A stretch of DNA of 64,000 nucleotides from Amphibalanus amphitrite (GCF_019059575.1 NW_024882025.1:248001-312000); one strand, 5' to 3'; numbered from the stretch's first letter, positions 1 to 12,084 are shown. The notes: generated by a model not told the origin, from the letters alone. Numbers and translations: made by a program.

Positions 1-10
1 AGTATAATAT

Positions 11-286
11 GTGGCGAAAAACAGACTTCACCATTGGAATCAGCGTCCAAAACTGTACCCATGGACCAGTTTTTATGAAAATCTAAGGGGATCCGAATGT
101 GATTCTGAAAGTGAATCTGAATCTGAGGCTGTCTTGACAGACGTAAGTTCCGGGCAGTCTTTAAATTGCTTTAGCTGTTCTCTTGGCACTTTTTACATCA
201 TTAGCTATGAATGGAGCAAATCTCCTGAAGAATTCCAGTATAATGAAGCAAAAAGGAGAGAAAATGATTTTCCGACGTACTCGTAA
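11..286 (+). other. unrecognised 91-codon open frame at window start
   Basis: The frame opens just after an in-frame TAA and runs to a stop at 284-286. It reads a fairly complex sequence with an acidic Ser/Glu/Asp stretch (SECDSESESESE) near residue 35. I do not recognise it. It could be a piece of a degenerate transposon gene or a coding exon whose neighbours lie outside the window, or it could be chance. No convincing splice acceptor or donor bounds it, and there is no clear initiation context. Confidence 0.15.
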
Positions 287-2819
287 CAACTTCAAAGACT
301 GCTTAAAAGTTTGATTGGTGCCTTTTAATTATGAATCATGCTTGACTACGCCTGGAAATGCAAATGAGCCTTTAGAAACCAATTATTACAATATCTGTAA
401 CGGCCAACACAGGCAGTATTTTCCTGATGAAATATACGAGTACATAGGTATCGTAATAAAACAGGTTGATATTTCATTATCCATTTGCAAATAACGAAAA
501 GGCATAACAATTGCAACAAGGCGAGCTGTTATGCTTTCCATCTATTATCACGAATATGCAGTGTGCATCTGCCCAAACCACTCAAAAGGCGAATACTGAA
601 TAGTAACCATCGCCGAGCCTAATTCCAGTCCGTCTTACGCACCATCCCATCAGAGCTCACATTCAATTACAACCGCTCACGCCTCAGCCGTCTCGAGACT
701 TCACAGGAAATTACACACATTACATCAAACTCGGATTAATGTTGCGGGGACCGCGGGGACGTCGGCGGAGTCGCAGGCGGTCGCAGCGATTACGACTGCC
801 GTCCAGCCGGCGAGCGAGACGGTCCGGCCGTAACAAGCCGAGTGGAGGCGCCCTTTACGAGCGGGCGCGAGTGGCCACGAACCACGGGTGTGAACGGACG
901 ACCGGCAGCTAACCAGACGCTATTCCCGGCCGGCAAACACATGAAATATGCACCGACTAATGACCGTGCTGCTGTACTCTGGCGGGGGACGGGGAGGGGT
1001 AATGGACAGACCGGCGCCTGGGCGCCTCGACGGGCCTCCGACACGTCCAGAGGTCACCGGTAGATACAGCGGGTCATGTCAACGGGTCACACTAATGTGT
1101 CGCCATGGAGTCGCCTCGGTAGCCACCTGTGAGACAGACAAACAGGAGACAGACGCCTCTTCCCGGGGGTCACGACTCGCGTGTGGAGCTGTGATCGACA
1201 TCAGTGACATCCCCAGCTGTCCCGGACCATCGGGCGTCGCCAGTGCTGCATAATTCGGCGACATGGCTGCTGCGACTGCCGGCCAGATGCCACTGGACTC
1301 GTCTCCCATCCGCCGGCCACATGCCACTCCAACGGACGACCGGTCGTCACGTTCACTGACGCAATCGACTGACGTCTGTCTCTCTCCTCGCGTCCTCAAT
1401 GAACCCGGGGGTTACCTGCGTTACCTTAAGCCTAGCGGACCGGGTCTAAGACACGCACAATTCGCAGAGATCTGTTCAGTGATACCCGGGTTCATTGAGT
1501 ACACGCACATCCGTCAGAGCGCGCACGCATATCTGCACTGACAGCACGCCTGACTGACTCTTACGCACTGTCTAGACGACGGAGGCACCGTACGACGTCA
1601 AAAGATATTATAAATCTGCCAGAAATCAGAGACTTGACAATCCTGCAGTGCGGACCAACGGCCTTCTACGTGGCCGACGGACGGCCAACTACGCCAGTAG
1701 TCAGTGCGTTTGGTCCGCGATGGCGCACCATTTTACAGAACGCTCGCCTCCCCAGCTACCGCCGGCGGTGGCGACCGACGTCGACTCCAGCAGACATGGC
1801 GGGCGATAAAAGTGCGTGGGAGCGACAGCAGTGGCAGGGAACGGGTCTGATCGATCATCGCGAGTGGAGGCGGAGGGAACGGAGGCAGGGGGCGAGCCAC
1901 ACAGCCTGGAACAGGTCTGCGACCGGGTGAGATATTGCAGAAACGCAGGCGCAAGGAATGAAGCGAATTAGACACAGCTCGACGCACAGAGAGTGAATGT
2001 CGCATTATTTTTGGTTGTGGGTTACGTAGCAGTGTAGACCAGCGCGGCAGTGGCGTGGTCGGTGTTCACAGTCGTTTACACAGAAAAGCCGAGAGGATTT
2101 TTTTGGAAAGTTGCAACAGTTAAGCAACGCCTTTCGTAGCAACCGTGAGCCCGCGGTCGGTGATATCATTAACATTTTTTGTGAACTCGAGAAAAAGATT
2201 ACAAGAATGATAAAAACATTTTAAAAAATAGGAAATAAAGACAATCAACGGTATTATCAGCAAAGCGATATGACATAAATACACTGTACCGCATCCAAAA
2301 TACCTATCAATGGATTATGGATCAGCAAATGGCGGGTGGCGTCCACGAGTCACGACCCTAACTAGGCATGCGCATTGCGAAACCACGTCTTGAAGAAATG
2401 TGACATAAAGTAGTTCAGTTTTTTGTCCTCCTTTCCTCACAGCCTTACGAACAGTTAAGGCAAAAATATTTAGCAATAGAGCACAATTCTTCATTGAAAT
2501 ACAAATGCCAATCTTTTTTTTTTTTTACTCTGCATTCTGATGAAGAGTTGTCCTTGAAATAGGCATTTAACATGTTTTTCCTCGAAATAATTATTGATTT
2601 TTTTTGCTTTAACCTTTTTTCCAACAGCTATGATTATAAGGTCATAAAATCTTAATTATTCAAAATATGATCCTTGCACAAGCCCTGACAAACCTGAAAA
2701 AGGGATAACATAAAACCGAGCAATGAACTGAGCTAGTATTGAAATGGGAACTGAGCTACCAAGGATAATGTAAGACCTCGTCTTCACATTTACATAAAAC
2801 GAAGTTGAGGAGCCACCTC
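287..2819. other. intergenic, CpG-rich between about 700 and 1950, no gene identified
   Basis: The stretch from about 700 to 1950 is clearly richer in CpG and GC than the AT-rich DNA on either side. Short frames on both strands there look like GC-driven chance frames. Apart from a small inverted-repeat pair at 1395-1499 I see no repeat boundaries or exons. A CpG-type promoter is possible but not shown. Confidence 0.4.
1395..1499. repeat. short inverted-repeat pair (MITE-like, 105 bp)
   Basis: CTCAATGAACCCGGG at 1395-1409 is repeated as its exact reverse complement, CCCGGGTTCATTGAG, at 1485-1499. The 75 bp between them are not palindromic. A convincing target-site duplication is not visible, so this may be a small MITE or an incidental hairpin. 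Confidence 0.4.
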
Positions 2820-3001
2820 TGTTTATATTGATCCACCGATGTCGCGTCGTCCGCGGTGTCGCAGCCCGCAGCGGGTGCCGCCGGCGCGCGGCCGCGGGCG
2901 CGGGCAGCGCGGCGGGCTGCGGCTCCACCGCCGAGGCCGCGCTGTCCGGGCCGGGCCGGGGCGGGGGCGGGGGCGGCGCCTGGGCGCACGACACGCCCCC
3001 G

Positions 3002-3033
<32 letters not shown>

Positions 3034-3150
3034 GAACCGTGAAACAGGAGCGTGACGACCGCCGGTGGGTCCGCCAGGGACAATGGCCCAGCGCCGGCGG
3101 CCGCGGCGGGCACGACGGGGTAGGAAGGGGGCTGGGACTGGGGATGGACT
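2820..3150. promoter_or_regulatory. very GC-rich island with (GCC)n run
   Basis: This block is dominated by CpG, G-runs and a GCC/CCG trinucleotide run near 3000-3033. Every frame through it on both strands gives Arg/Pro/Ala/Gly-rich low-complexity translations, as expected from composition alone. It is abruptly bounded by AT-rich DNA. A CpG-island promoter or 5' UTR is a reasonable guess, but no TATA box, initiator or adjoining first exon can be named. Confidence 0.3.
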
Positions 3151-4477
3151 GGAGCTGGGCGGGCTGGATCAATTTACTTTGCAAGGACTTCAGTAATCAG
3201 CTCACACCATGGGGAACATTTTTCCATTCCATCCTTCTAAAGTTTTCCGTCGTAGGCATGCAAGCATCTGATTTGAGTTTGTTCTCAAATCACAACGAAA
3301 TATGTTAGGTACTACAATTCACGCTTGGCTCTGCAAGCAAGTTGAGAAACTTGCACTCAATATCTTTTGACAAAAATAAATAAATAGCAACACAAATTAT
3401 TGAGCATTTCCATTCACACAAATCCACAGAACAACTTCAAAGTGCCATTTGGGCACATTCGCGTGAGAGAGCAGCGGCAGTGGCTGAGCCAGTGTCGCGG
3501 ATCCGGCTCGCTTTGTTTCGGCCCGCCCACAGCACTTCACTGGGCTCCCCGGCCCCTTAGCACCGGTCAGAAGCGGGCGGAGAATGGCTTCACAAGGCTC
3601 ACCGAACCGCAGAGGCTGGGCTGCTTCGAATAGTCAGCTTTGGATAAGGCATAATTCAGTTATAGCTCTAAAGGATATACATTATACGTGTATGTAAAGG
3701 GGGCTTCAGAAATTTGTTTTTGCTAGCATTCAAAAACACTTTGGAAGAACGTTAAGAACGTACAGGGGTATTTAGACCCCTGTGGGGTAAAATGTTATGC
3801 CACCGTTTTTCAGAACCCCCATGGTTCTTCACGTAGACGGCTTTGCATTCTCATCAAAAGAATCCACACGATTCTTCCAAAGACTCTTATAGGATTTAGG
3901 GTTTATAATAAGAGCGTTCTTAGCACCTAGATAAGAACCCCAAAGGGTCTGTGAAGAAGTCCCTGAGGTTTATAGCGAAACCACCCCGTGTTCTGAATAT
4001 CGGTTGTAGAACCCTTTCAGTTCTATTGCAATACCGCAAAATCCCCGTTCATTCGTTTATTGAACCTCCCATGCATGGCTATCGACCTGCGCCGTCACAT
4101 CTGCTACGCAAACACAGTACTTGATACACCTTAAAATGTATTACCTTCCTCTTTACTCTGAGCAATCAGCCTGCAAGTCTCCAGTCAGGAACAACCAGCC
4201 CGCAACCAGCCCATGCGATCAGCCCGCAATCAGCCTGCAGGAACGCTTTCCCCTCGGCCGTGTCACTTGCCTTACACATCCCAGCCAAAGAACTCCAAAG
4301 CCTTTCGGGCATGTTTAATTATTTTAGGTTGATTCCTTCACGCTCAGGGTTGCTTTCTGTACAATATGAACACATTTTTAGCTTTAGCAAGTGGATGTTT
4401 TCCCAAACACAGTATGTATGCGCTATCGCCCATGTCAGCAGCCGGGTGGCGATATCGCATTCTCCCAAATCACATAC
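3151..4477. other. no gene seen
   Basis: Mixed AT-rich sequence. The part from about 3700 to 4060 has several short self-similar phrases (for example 'gggg..tt..acccc'), but I could not define element ends. No exon-like segment was found. Confidence 0.3.
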
Positions 4478-4596
4478 AGTTTCTCCTTCCACCACCAGCT
4501 TCAGGCCAGCGTTTTCGACGATGTCGACGTCTCCGCGCGCCAGGACGCTCTCCTCAGACTCCAGGGCCTCAATCAGAGCGGAGGTGGCCTCGTCCC
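4478..4596 (-). CDS. candidate internal coding exon, product unknown
   Basis: On the minus strand a pyrimidine-rich acceptor (ttcattctag) is followed by a 119-bp segment open in one frame, then a GTATGTG donor. The translation begins GDEATSALIEALESEESV and ends LKLVVEGET. It enters at phase 1 and leaves at phase 0. The segment is more GC-rich than its AT-rich flanks and non-repetitive, as real exons here are. The open frame extends beyond both splice sites, which weakens the case. I do not recognise the family and cannot place flanking exons. It could belong with the minus-strand exon candidate at 7506-7574, but their phases do not join directly. Confidence 0.35.
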
Positions 4597-6990
4597 CTAG
4601 AATGAAGAGTCGGGCGGATGCGTTATTCAACAGGCAGGGAGTAAAGAAACTTAGATTGACTTCAGAGACCATGAGCCTACTCCAAAAAATAAAATAATGC
4701 ACTTGACATATAAAGTGCAGCTAGATAAAATATTGCACTAAACAGCAAGAACATATGTTTATGAAAATTAGCCAAATTTATACCTAAATCAGTTGATTCC
4801 AAAATGGTAAGCTGATTCTATTCCTGATTTATCTTCATTTGGAAGATTTGTCTAAATACCACATGCATAATTTAAGCTATGGGCCATTTATAGGTACAAC
4901 ATATAGATACTTACTGCATTGATTGATCTTGCATTTGAATTGTCTTCATCCAATGCATTCATCCATGCATTTGAAGAGCGCTGTGATATTGCTTATTATT
5001 GTCAATCACAAGTAATATAAATAATACACAACACTTGACAAGCCAAAAATTGACCTTATTTCAGTTCTTCAATATTCCATTACTTGCCATTCACCTGCAG
5101 TCTTGCACCAGCCGCTCGTCACTGCACAAAGCGTGATCCAACGCGATCGAAAAATGGCGATCGCTTCCGGTGGACGCTAGAACGTGGTACCGCGGGCGTG
5201 GTCTTGATGAAAGCCATTACACTGATTAAACCACAACCCCTTCTTCTTAAACCCGATGCTAGTTCGTACAAAACCTTCAAAGGGTTTATCTTTCGCGCGC
5301 TTGGTGTGACGTAATATCACGTGACTAGGGAGAACGAAGAAGAACCGGTGTTGGTCGAGTTGAAGCCCCCTGGGGCCGTTAAGACTGCACGCGAAGAAGC
5401 AGCACGTGTCTTCGGTCTATGTGAAACACTGTGTGTGTTCTTCATGAACCAGACGTTCTGCTTCGCCTCTAAGCCAGTTTACCCTAATACCCAAAAAACC
5501 TAAGTGTGGAATATTTTAAGATGCTTTTGCACAACGTTCTTTCAACTTGTTTTCAGTGTATGAACAGGAATATCGCCCCATTCCGTGTCTACTGTTACAA
5601 AGCGTATATGTATATGAAAAATGTATACGAAATGTATTGAAATTTATATGTATATTGAAAAACCACACCGGTGTGTTCAGTAGGTATAGAATGGAATCAA
5701 TCACACCACTCATGATCAGCTCCGTGTCATCTGGAGCAGGAGTTGGAGCGTTTTGGAATGTGCTCGTACACAAAGTAAGAAGTGAACACACTCCAAAACG
5801 CTCCATTCTCGGCCGAAATATCTACAAAAACAAACACAAACGAATTGGTTTGAGAGGAAACCAGTGACGCTGCATGTCGGTGACATAATAAGATTTCTAT
5901 TAAATGTGAGCAAAGCTCAGTACTAAAACGTGATAAAATATGCTTCCCTATAATATATATTCTCGCTTTTCCCTTCCTTCCCTAATCCCTCACATCTCCC
6001 TTATTTTAGTTCTGACTTTCTTCAGAGTCAATCTGGCTGAAATAAATTATGCGGCCCACCATGTAAGTGTGCTCCCAACTGGAAACCTGCATACAAACAG
6101 GCCTCGGTGGGTAGGGCAAGGACAAATTAGGATCGTTCCCACCATTATACGAGTAATTTGGATCTCAACGAGATGTGCTGGGTCCCTAAGAAAGTACCGA
6201 CAAATTTTGAAATGCATCAGGCAGGTGATATTAGGCAGGTAGATATTAGTATGATAGTGTCAGCGTTGTAAGCCTGTCATTCTTTTCGCTTATTCGTTTT
6301 ATTTCACCTCTCATTGAAGCAACAGACATTTTCATAGATGTCCACAACATATGTCTCTGAGAGTTCATTCGGATAGTTCATGCCAGCCAGCAGAAAAATG
6401 TGTTTCACTTTTGAATGAGTAAGTAACTAGAGTTTGCAGTCTTTGCATTTTTGGATCGCCTGCCGTTGTCATTGTATATCTTTGGCAAAAGATGTTGTTC
6501 TACCTCAAATTGTGGCAACAAATGCCAAAACGGCCTGCTCAAGTAGCTTACCATATAATCCCAAATAACGGAGACGGACAAACAAATCACTTCTTTTGCC
6601 AAACGCAGCATGAATTGTATGTTCCAAAGGCGTTTCTTAGGATAGCAAATTGGAAACATTGAAGTAATAAAGGACTTTACTTAGAAGCCGTTGAAACTAA
6701 TGAGCAGTTCCCCTTACTTATCCCACTTTTCAAGGTCATCGAGAATTAAAAAGCAGCTGTTCCTTTCACCAAACCCTTGTCACCAATACCTATAAAGTAT
6801 GATCCTGACAAGCAAAAGTTGTTTCCTAATGAAAACGTTTAGCTCTCCTCGTTAGGTGGTTACAAGTTAAGGTATGTTTATCATGGAAACAGAGATAGCA
6901 GCAAGGAACATATAATAAATCACAGTTCAAAACACGCATCCTGTGTTTTCAAATTTTATGTAGATTCTCCTCTTTGTGTGACATTAATTA
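4597..6990. other. no gene seen
   Basis: AT-rich intergenic or intronic DNA. No exon-like segment, tRNA or bounded repeat was recognised. The short frames on both strands have no supporting splice or start signals. Confidence 0.3.
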
Positions 6991-6999
6991 TCACATAGC

Positions 7000-7980
7000 G
7001 AGGTCGGCCTCCATGGCTGGTAGCCCGCCGATTGTTCCGTTGCACAGTTGTTGCACATACCTGTCATTGTTGGATGTGACGAGCCCGTCCAGCCGGCCAT
7101 CAGCCCTATCAGAGGACAGATCGACACCCCAGCTGCTGCCCCGCCGACCACCAGTCCACTCCGCGACCCACCCCACCACAGCGACCTGACCCACGGTCAT
7201 GACCTAACCCCACCCCGGCCCGGCCCGGCGCCGGCCAGCTCCGTCCCGCGGCCGTCCGCGACGGCCCTCACTGGCCTCACTGCCGCTCTCCCGCTGCTCT
7301 CTATCGGTCCCCCTCCCTCCTCTACCCACTCTGCTGTGCAGACGGGCAGATGGCATTGGTATGGAGATGAGGGAGTCCGCTGCTGCCGGACAGCTGCCGC
7401 CGGGCGCATCATAACGCTGATGACCAGACGTCACACCGCCTCTCCACCTGGACCCACCGAGGGACGGAGGGACGGAGGGACGCCGTGAGTCCCTCCGAAA
7501 CTCACCTGCGGAAAGGTCGAGCCGAACTGGTGCTGCATCATCTCCAGCTGCGACGGGTACGCGTACGTGCACATGTCGCCAGCCGGACCGGTCCAAGGTT
7601 ACAACAAGATCGAGTGAGGAGCGCGCGCCAATTTTTCCGCCGCCCGTCGCCGACTGTCGGGCGATTTTTCGCGCGGTGCCGTGGCGGCCGATTTTTGCGC
7701 GGCCGCGCGGCGCCGACTGCCGCTCGGTCGTCGGTTGGTTGGTCGGCGGCGGCCGTCGTCGTCTTGTCGCTCGTCGTCGGAAGGACGGGGCGGGGGCGGG
7801 AGCGGGGGCGGGGACGGCCCCGCCCGCCAGCACTCCTCCACATCGACCGGACCTCGGCGGCAAAGGCAGGTGGGACATGGACTCCGGGCATAGCGAGCAC
7901 GGGCTGGAGCGGGCCGCTGTATGTTCAGTGCTGGTTCGAGATGGTTTCACACTGATTAATTGGCTAAAAAAAGGTGCCAC
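7000..7980. promoter_or_regulatory. CpG-rich island around a candidate minus-strand first exon
   Basis: About 1 kb of CpG-dense DNA with long GC-rich purine/pyrimidine stretches (7200-7330 and 7600-7860). A minus-strand frame can be read through most of it (7204-7980), but its Arg/Ala/Pro-rich product looks like a compositional artefact. The better coding signal inside the island is the short exon at 7506-7574. The part above 7575 would then be the 5' UTR and promoter of a minus-strand gene. This is inferred from composition and position only. Confidence 0.4.
7506..7574 (-). CDS. candidate first coding exon (23 codons), product unknown
   Basis: On the minus strand an ATG at 7574 opens 23 codons, MCTYAYPSQLEMMQHQFGST followed by FPQ. 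They end exactly at an ideal CAG|GTGAGT donor at 7506/7505 and leave the frame at phase 0. The peptide has balanced composition, unlike the Arg/Pro-rich translations of the surrounding CpG island. A short first coding exon in a CpG island followed by a long intron is common for developmental regulators, but I cannot name the family. The downstream exons would lie below 7.5 kb. Confidence 0.35.
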
Positions 7981-9305
7981 TTCTCATGAAAAAGGCTGCC
8001 ACTGAAAATGTTAGCGCAGTGCCGAATCTGATCCCAGGGATCGAGACGATACGCAGTAGCAATTATTCCCCAAGCTTTTCGGACAATTGCTGCAATTCAA
8101 GGTGGTTGATATCACTACCAGAAGGTCCCTGGTAATTCAATGCGCTCAACATCAGCACCAGAAGGCCCAAAAGAGAGGAGAGGAAGATGGGTCGCCGGTC
8201 GGCCATTTTCACCAGAGACACTGCTGCGCCGCGCAGTTATTGCCACGATCCAAAAACTGCGAGAGTCGCCACTGTAATGAATTCATTTTTATATGACAAA
8301 AAATGGCATTCGAAACTTTTTCCTAGGCTGCTTCACTGACCATTCCAAGCGCCGTTCTGGCTCTTCCAGAGCATCAATTCTCTAGCTGCACCCCCCCCCC
8401 CCCACACCTTATAAGAATCTCCCGTTCCGCTTGTGAGGCAGCAGGCTGGTAGAAAATCGCTGGGAGAATGGGAAGTGTTATCGATTGCATTATCTCAGCT
8501 TTTCAATTCGCCGCTTATAGTATAAAGCAGCTGTACGTAGCTCGTTAAACAATCCACTGATGGTCCTAGCTGAGCTGATAAAGGGAAAGAAAATTAATAT
8601 AAAAAATATTGGGTGCCCTTTCGTGTTATGTTAAACGTTCCCGGGTCCGGTGAGCGTCCGGTCCATGAAGTAGGGTGCACCACGTGTACTTACCTCCGTT
8701 GAAGACCACCCTTACCTTAGGTCCATTACCCCACCATGATGCTTGCTTCGCATGACCGCTGGGCGCTGGAACATCTTCAATACAATCCCTTATTATATCT
8801 TGCCATTCTGTTTTTATCCTATTCCAGTCGGTGGTGAGATTTTTGGTCGCTTAAGTTTCGAACAATGTTTCTCTTTATTGTGCTCAGGAGCTTTCTCCCA
8901 ACACTGAAGCGAGCCATCTGTATGTCCTCTCCTAAAAGTTATCTTCTTTACAAGGATTATGTAAAACTTCTGCCCTAAGTAGGTATTCCCACGCTATCCT
9001 TATCGCTCTTGATAGTGCACGTTGACCTGTCCAGTGGTCTTCTCGCGGGGACTCAAGCAAACTCATCTTGTTTAACTCGTTTATCATAATGTCTATGGGC
9101 GCGCGCGAAGCGCTTGGAGCAACGCCGAGCTATTTCGCTGCTCTTTTCCAGGAGGTTGCATGCCCATGGATGTAGTTATGTCTGATGATGCACAAATTTG
9201 GGCGTTTCATTATCATGATATGATTTATCAAAATACTGCCATGCATACTCATGATCAGAGTCCAAAAAGCATTCCCGATTATGCTGTCCCACCCTATAGG
9301 TGTAG
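7981..9305. other. no gene seen
   Basis: Unique-looking sequence with a C13 run near 8391-8403. The part from 8620 to 9290 may contain decayed retroelement sequence, but no reverse-transcriptase motif is readable in any frame. Confidence 0.25.
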
Positions 9306-9310
9306 GTGGT

Positions 9311-9455
9311 TGTAAAGGAATTTATACAACCGAACACCAGTAGCGCCCAAAAGTCTCTCGTTTATTCACAAAATTCTCCAGACAAATTTGCACGTACAAT
9401 TATTTCCGCGTGGAATAATTTCACGCACTTCAATAATCATACCACTTCTGACACA
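9311..9455. repeat. LTR, first copy
   Basis: This 145-bp terminal repeat starts TGTAAAGG and ends TGACACA. It is matched by the copy at 10126-10270. Confidence 0.85.
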
Positions 9456-9599
9456 CGCCCCTCTGATCTTCAAGATCACTAAAACGCACACACACAAAAT
9501 ATCAAAAACGTTATCATCGGTCATAAAACCGCGGCCAAGCTAGGCACCATCGTCGGTCACAAAACCGGGCACCATAATTGGTAACCAAACCGTGCACCT

Positions 9600-9985
9600 T
9601 ATCGGTCACCAAACCGGAGCACTATCGCCGCTCACCACCCGGGCACCATCACCGGGCACCACCGCCGGTCTCCAGCACCGGTCTTCATCACCGGTCTTCA
9701 TTACCGGTCTCCAGCACCGGGCTCCATCACCGGGCTCCATCACCGGGCTCCTCCAGCACCGGTCTCCAGCACCGGGCTCCACGACCAGTCACCATCACCG
9801 GGCTCCATAACCGCGGTCTCCATCACCGGGCTCCACCACCGGGCTCCATCACCGGGCTTCATCGCCGGTTACCACCACCGGACTCCAGCACCGGTATCCA
9901 TCACCGGGCTCCATCACCGGTCGGCGGTCTCCATCACCGGGCTCCATCGCCGGTTACCATCACCGGACTCCAGCACCGGTATCCA
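9600..9985. repeat. degenerate tandem repeat inside the TRIM
   Basis: About 25 imperfect copies of a roughly 15-bp unit, close to 'caccgggctccatca', with variants 'caccggtctccagca'. It gives long spurious frames rich in His/Pro/Ser/Thr/Gly. The units are contiguous, without spacers, so it is not a CRISPR array. Confidence 0.85.
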
Positions 9986-10125
9986 AACTGGACAAAATCG
10001 AATCGATCGTTGGTTCGTTGTCGTGCCTCGCCTCTTCGCCATTTTTAGCTTTCTTTATCTTCCCTGTCGAATTTTCCCTTATTTATACAATACCGTAACT
10101 AGACTGAGATAAGGCCGAAATAGCT

Positions 10126-10270
10126 TGTAAAGGAATTTATACAACCGAACACCAGTAGCGCCCAAAAGTCTCTCGTTTATTCACAAAATTCTCCAGACAA
10201 ATTTGCACGTACAATTATTTCCGCGTGGAATAATTTCACGCACTTCAATAATCATACCACTTCTGACACA
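10126..10270. repeat. LTR, second copy
   Basis: The second 145-bp terminal repeat ends TGACACA at 10270 and is followed directly by the target duplication gtggt. Confidence 0.85.
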
Positions 10271-10275
10271 GTGGT

Positions 10276-11336
10276 TTAACCCTCGCCGGACCTATTGGTT
10301 TTCTACATACATACGCGCCGACCGAGGGGGGGGGGGCAACTAAGACCCACCCTCGCCGTTTCACCCCTGGTGGAGCTAGCGCGTCGCGGAAAAACGAGCG
10401 TGTGCGCCGTTACGAGATGCAGAGAGTGATATCCGATTTTATGGTCCTAGGTCAACCGGTGACCTCTGAGGTCAGGTCAAGTGCCCCAAGGTACGGTTCC
10501 GCTTTTGTGAATTACTTCGCAAAAAACGGCCGCAGAGCCGCGACTGTGGCAGCATCGTGTTTGCCTCGCTCAGGCGCGTCGAATGATATACATTTTGTTT
10601 GGGTGAGGTCAACTTAGGGTGTTAACCTTGGGTCACGGTCAGGTCAGAGCCCCCAGGTCACGAAATTAGTCGAAGGAGGTTATGTCGCATATCATTCGAT
10701 TCGGCAGGTCTTTCGAGTCCATTGGTGGCTTTCTCGACTCGCTAGCTCAATTTGATCGGGAGTTATTGACGAAAAACTAATATGACCCTAATGACGTCAT
10801 AAATGACGTCACGCAAGGTAAACATTGCATAAGTGACGCATCGAACCTTACAAGGAGTACATGAAATCACGATTCTGTGTGCTTGAAATTGTAGGAGATC
10901 GTTCCCGGCGCCAGAATAGCAGTTTTCATTTTCGACATTGACTTATAATGGTGAGGTCATGAACTCATTTTCGTGCACGAAAATGACCTGACCTCATATG
11001 ACCTTTAGGAAAAATATGAGATTTACAAGTTGTGAGACTCCTAATGGATACTTGGTCCTGCATTTTTGATTTCCCTTTGAAAAATTCTCTGGCAGTGAGG
11101 GCGTTGCGAAGTTGCGACATCTGAAGACCGTGCAGAGGCTCACTTATGATGTCATAGGTCAGTGACCTGACCTGACCCGAAAATATAGTTGATGTCAAAA
11201 GATCCAACTTGAATCAACGGTCAGGTATGCCAAGTTTCAGCTCTCTATCGCCGGCGCGTTCGGAGCTATCGCGAGAAAAACCTATGGGGGGGGGGGGGAG
11301 CGGCACCCGCCCCACCCCCTCGGCCGGCGAGGGGTA
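10276..11336. mobile_element. TTAA-flanked non-autonomous element 1 (piggyBac-like by target site)
   Basis: The left end reads TTAACCCTCGCCGG (10276) and the right end CCGGCGAGGGGTAA (ending 11336), a near-perfect inverted repeat with TTAA, or GTAA on the right, at the borders. Just inside are long G and C runs (G12 near 10327, G13 near 11286). The interior is rich in TGACCT/AGGTCA phrases and has no transposase frame. It starts one base after the target duplication of the TRIM, so two insertions abut. TTAA targets are typical of piggyBac, but the assignment rests on the target site alone. Confidence 0.65.
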
Positions 11337-12084
11337 ACGTCATTAACGAACTTGACATTGACCTGGAGCTTTGAACATATCTTTCGACCCACAGAATGTA
11401 TTTTTTTCAACCAGTTTTGTTAAATTTTATGCATCCTGTTAACCTCTGGAACGCATTACATAATTATTATCACTTCAGTACATGCAGGCATTCCTTTGAC
11501 GTTGGCCTCTGACCTTGTGACTTGACCTGAGTTCAAAGGTTTTACGTTGTACTAAACCGTCTTGTTAGGGCCATTGTTTGGTACTGCTTTTTGGTGTGAT
11601 TTTTATGCACGAAGTTAGACGAGTGCATGGCAAAAATGTCCCCTGCCGGGACCGGATCATCGGGCTTACTCCCGGGTTTAATCGGGGCTAAAAGCGAACA
11701 TGGTCCCACTCCCTGAGGCCGGCATTAAATCAATTAGTCAACCAATACGTTTCAACGGATGCTATAGCTCACCCGTCTGTCAAACCATATTCAGCAAGCT
11801 TTTGCATTAACTTCGAAGACGGTAGCTCAGTTTAAGGACATACTGTTCTAATCAATGCTTTGAGATAATCAAGAAACTCGGAAAGCAAAAACAAAACATT
11901 GCTGCAAGTTGTAAGTCTTCCAAATTCCAACAAGGTTTGCATGCATGACTAATATCTACCCGTATCTGTGGGTGGGCTTAGAACGTTTCATTCTATGATG
12001 GCCAGTTCAGGGCCATTGGATGTGTTATAGCTACACCTCAGGGTTGATGCGGCCAGCCCCTATCACCGTCAACCGTGTGCCGTT
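11337..12084. other. no gene seen
   Basis: Sequence between two mobile elements, with scattered AGGTCA-like phrases near 11500. No exon or bounded repeat was recognised. Confidence 0.25.

Larger units (their letters stand above)
9311..10270. mobile_element. TRIM-like LTR retroelement, 960 bp, 5-bp target duplication gtggt
   Basis: Two direct copies of a 145-bp sequence lie at 9311-9455 and 10126-10270. Each begins TGTAAAGGAATTTATACAAC and ends CCACTTCTGACACA, the TG...CA termini of an LTR. The 5 bp before the first copy (9306-9310) and after the second (10271-10275) are both gtggt, a perfect target-site duplication. The 670-bp interior encodes no gag or pol and is largely a tandem repeat (9600-9985). 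It is therefore a terminal-repeat retrotransposon in miniature that would depend on an autonomous relative. No clear tRNA primer site or polypurine tract was identified. The LTRs look identical by eye, which suggests recent insertion. Confidence 0.85.

Noticed and set aside
2756-3308. Overlapping Arg/Pro/Ala-rich frames on both strands
   Set aside because: All derive from a GCC-rich island; no splice sites or balanced peptide composition.
7204-7980. A 258-codon minus-strand frame
   Set aside because: Arg/Ala/Pro-rich throughout and driven by CpG composition. Only the short segment 7506-7574, in another frame, looks like an exon.
9600-9985. CRISPR-like periodic repeat
   Set aside because: The units are contiguous and degenerate with no spacers, inside a eukaryotic retroelement.
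9578-10048. A 156-codon His/Pro/Ser/Thr-rich frame
   Set aside because: It is the translation of the tandem repeat inside the TRIM; alternative frames give equally repetitive products.
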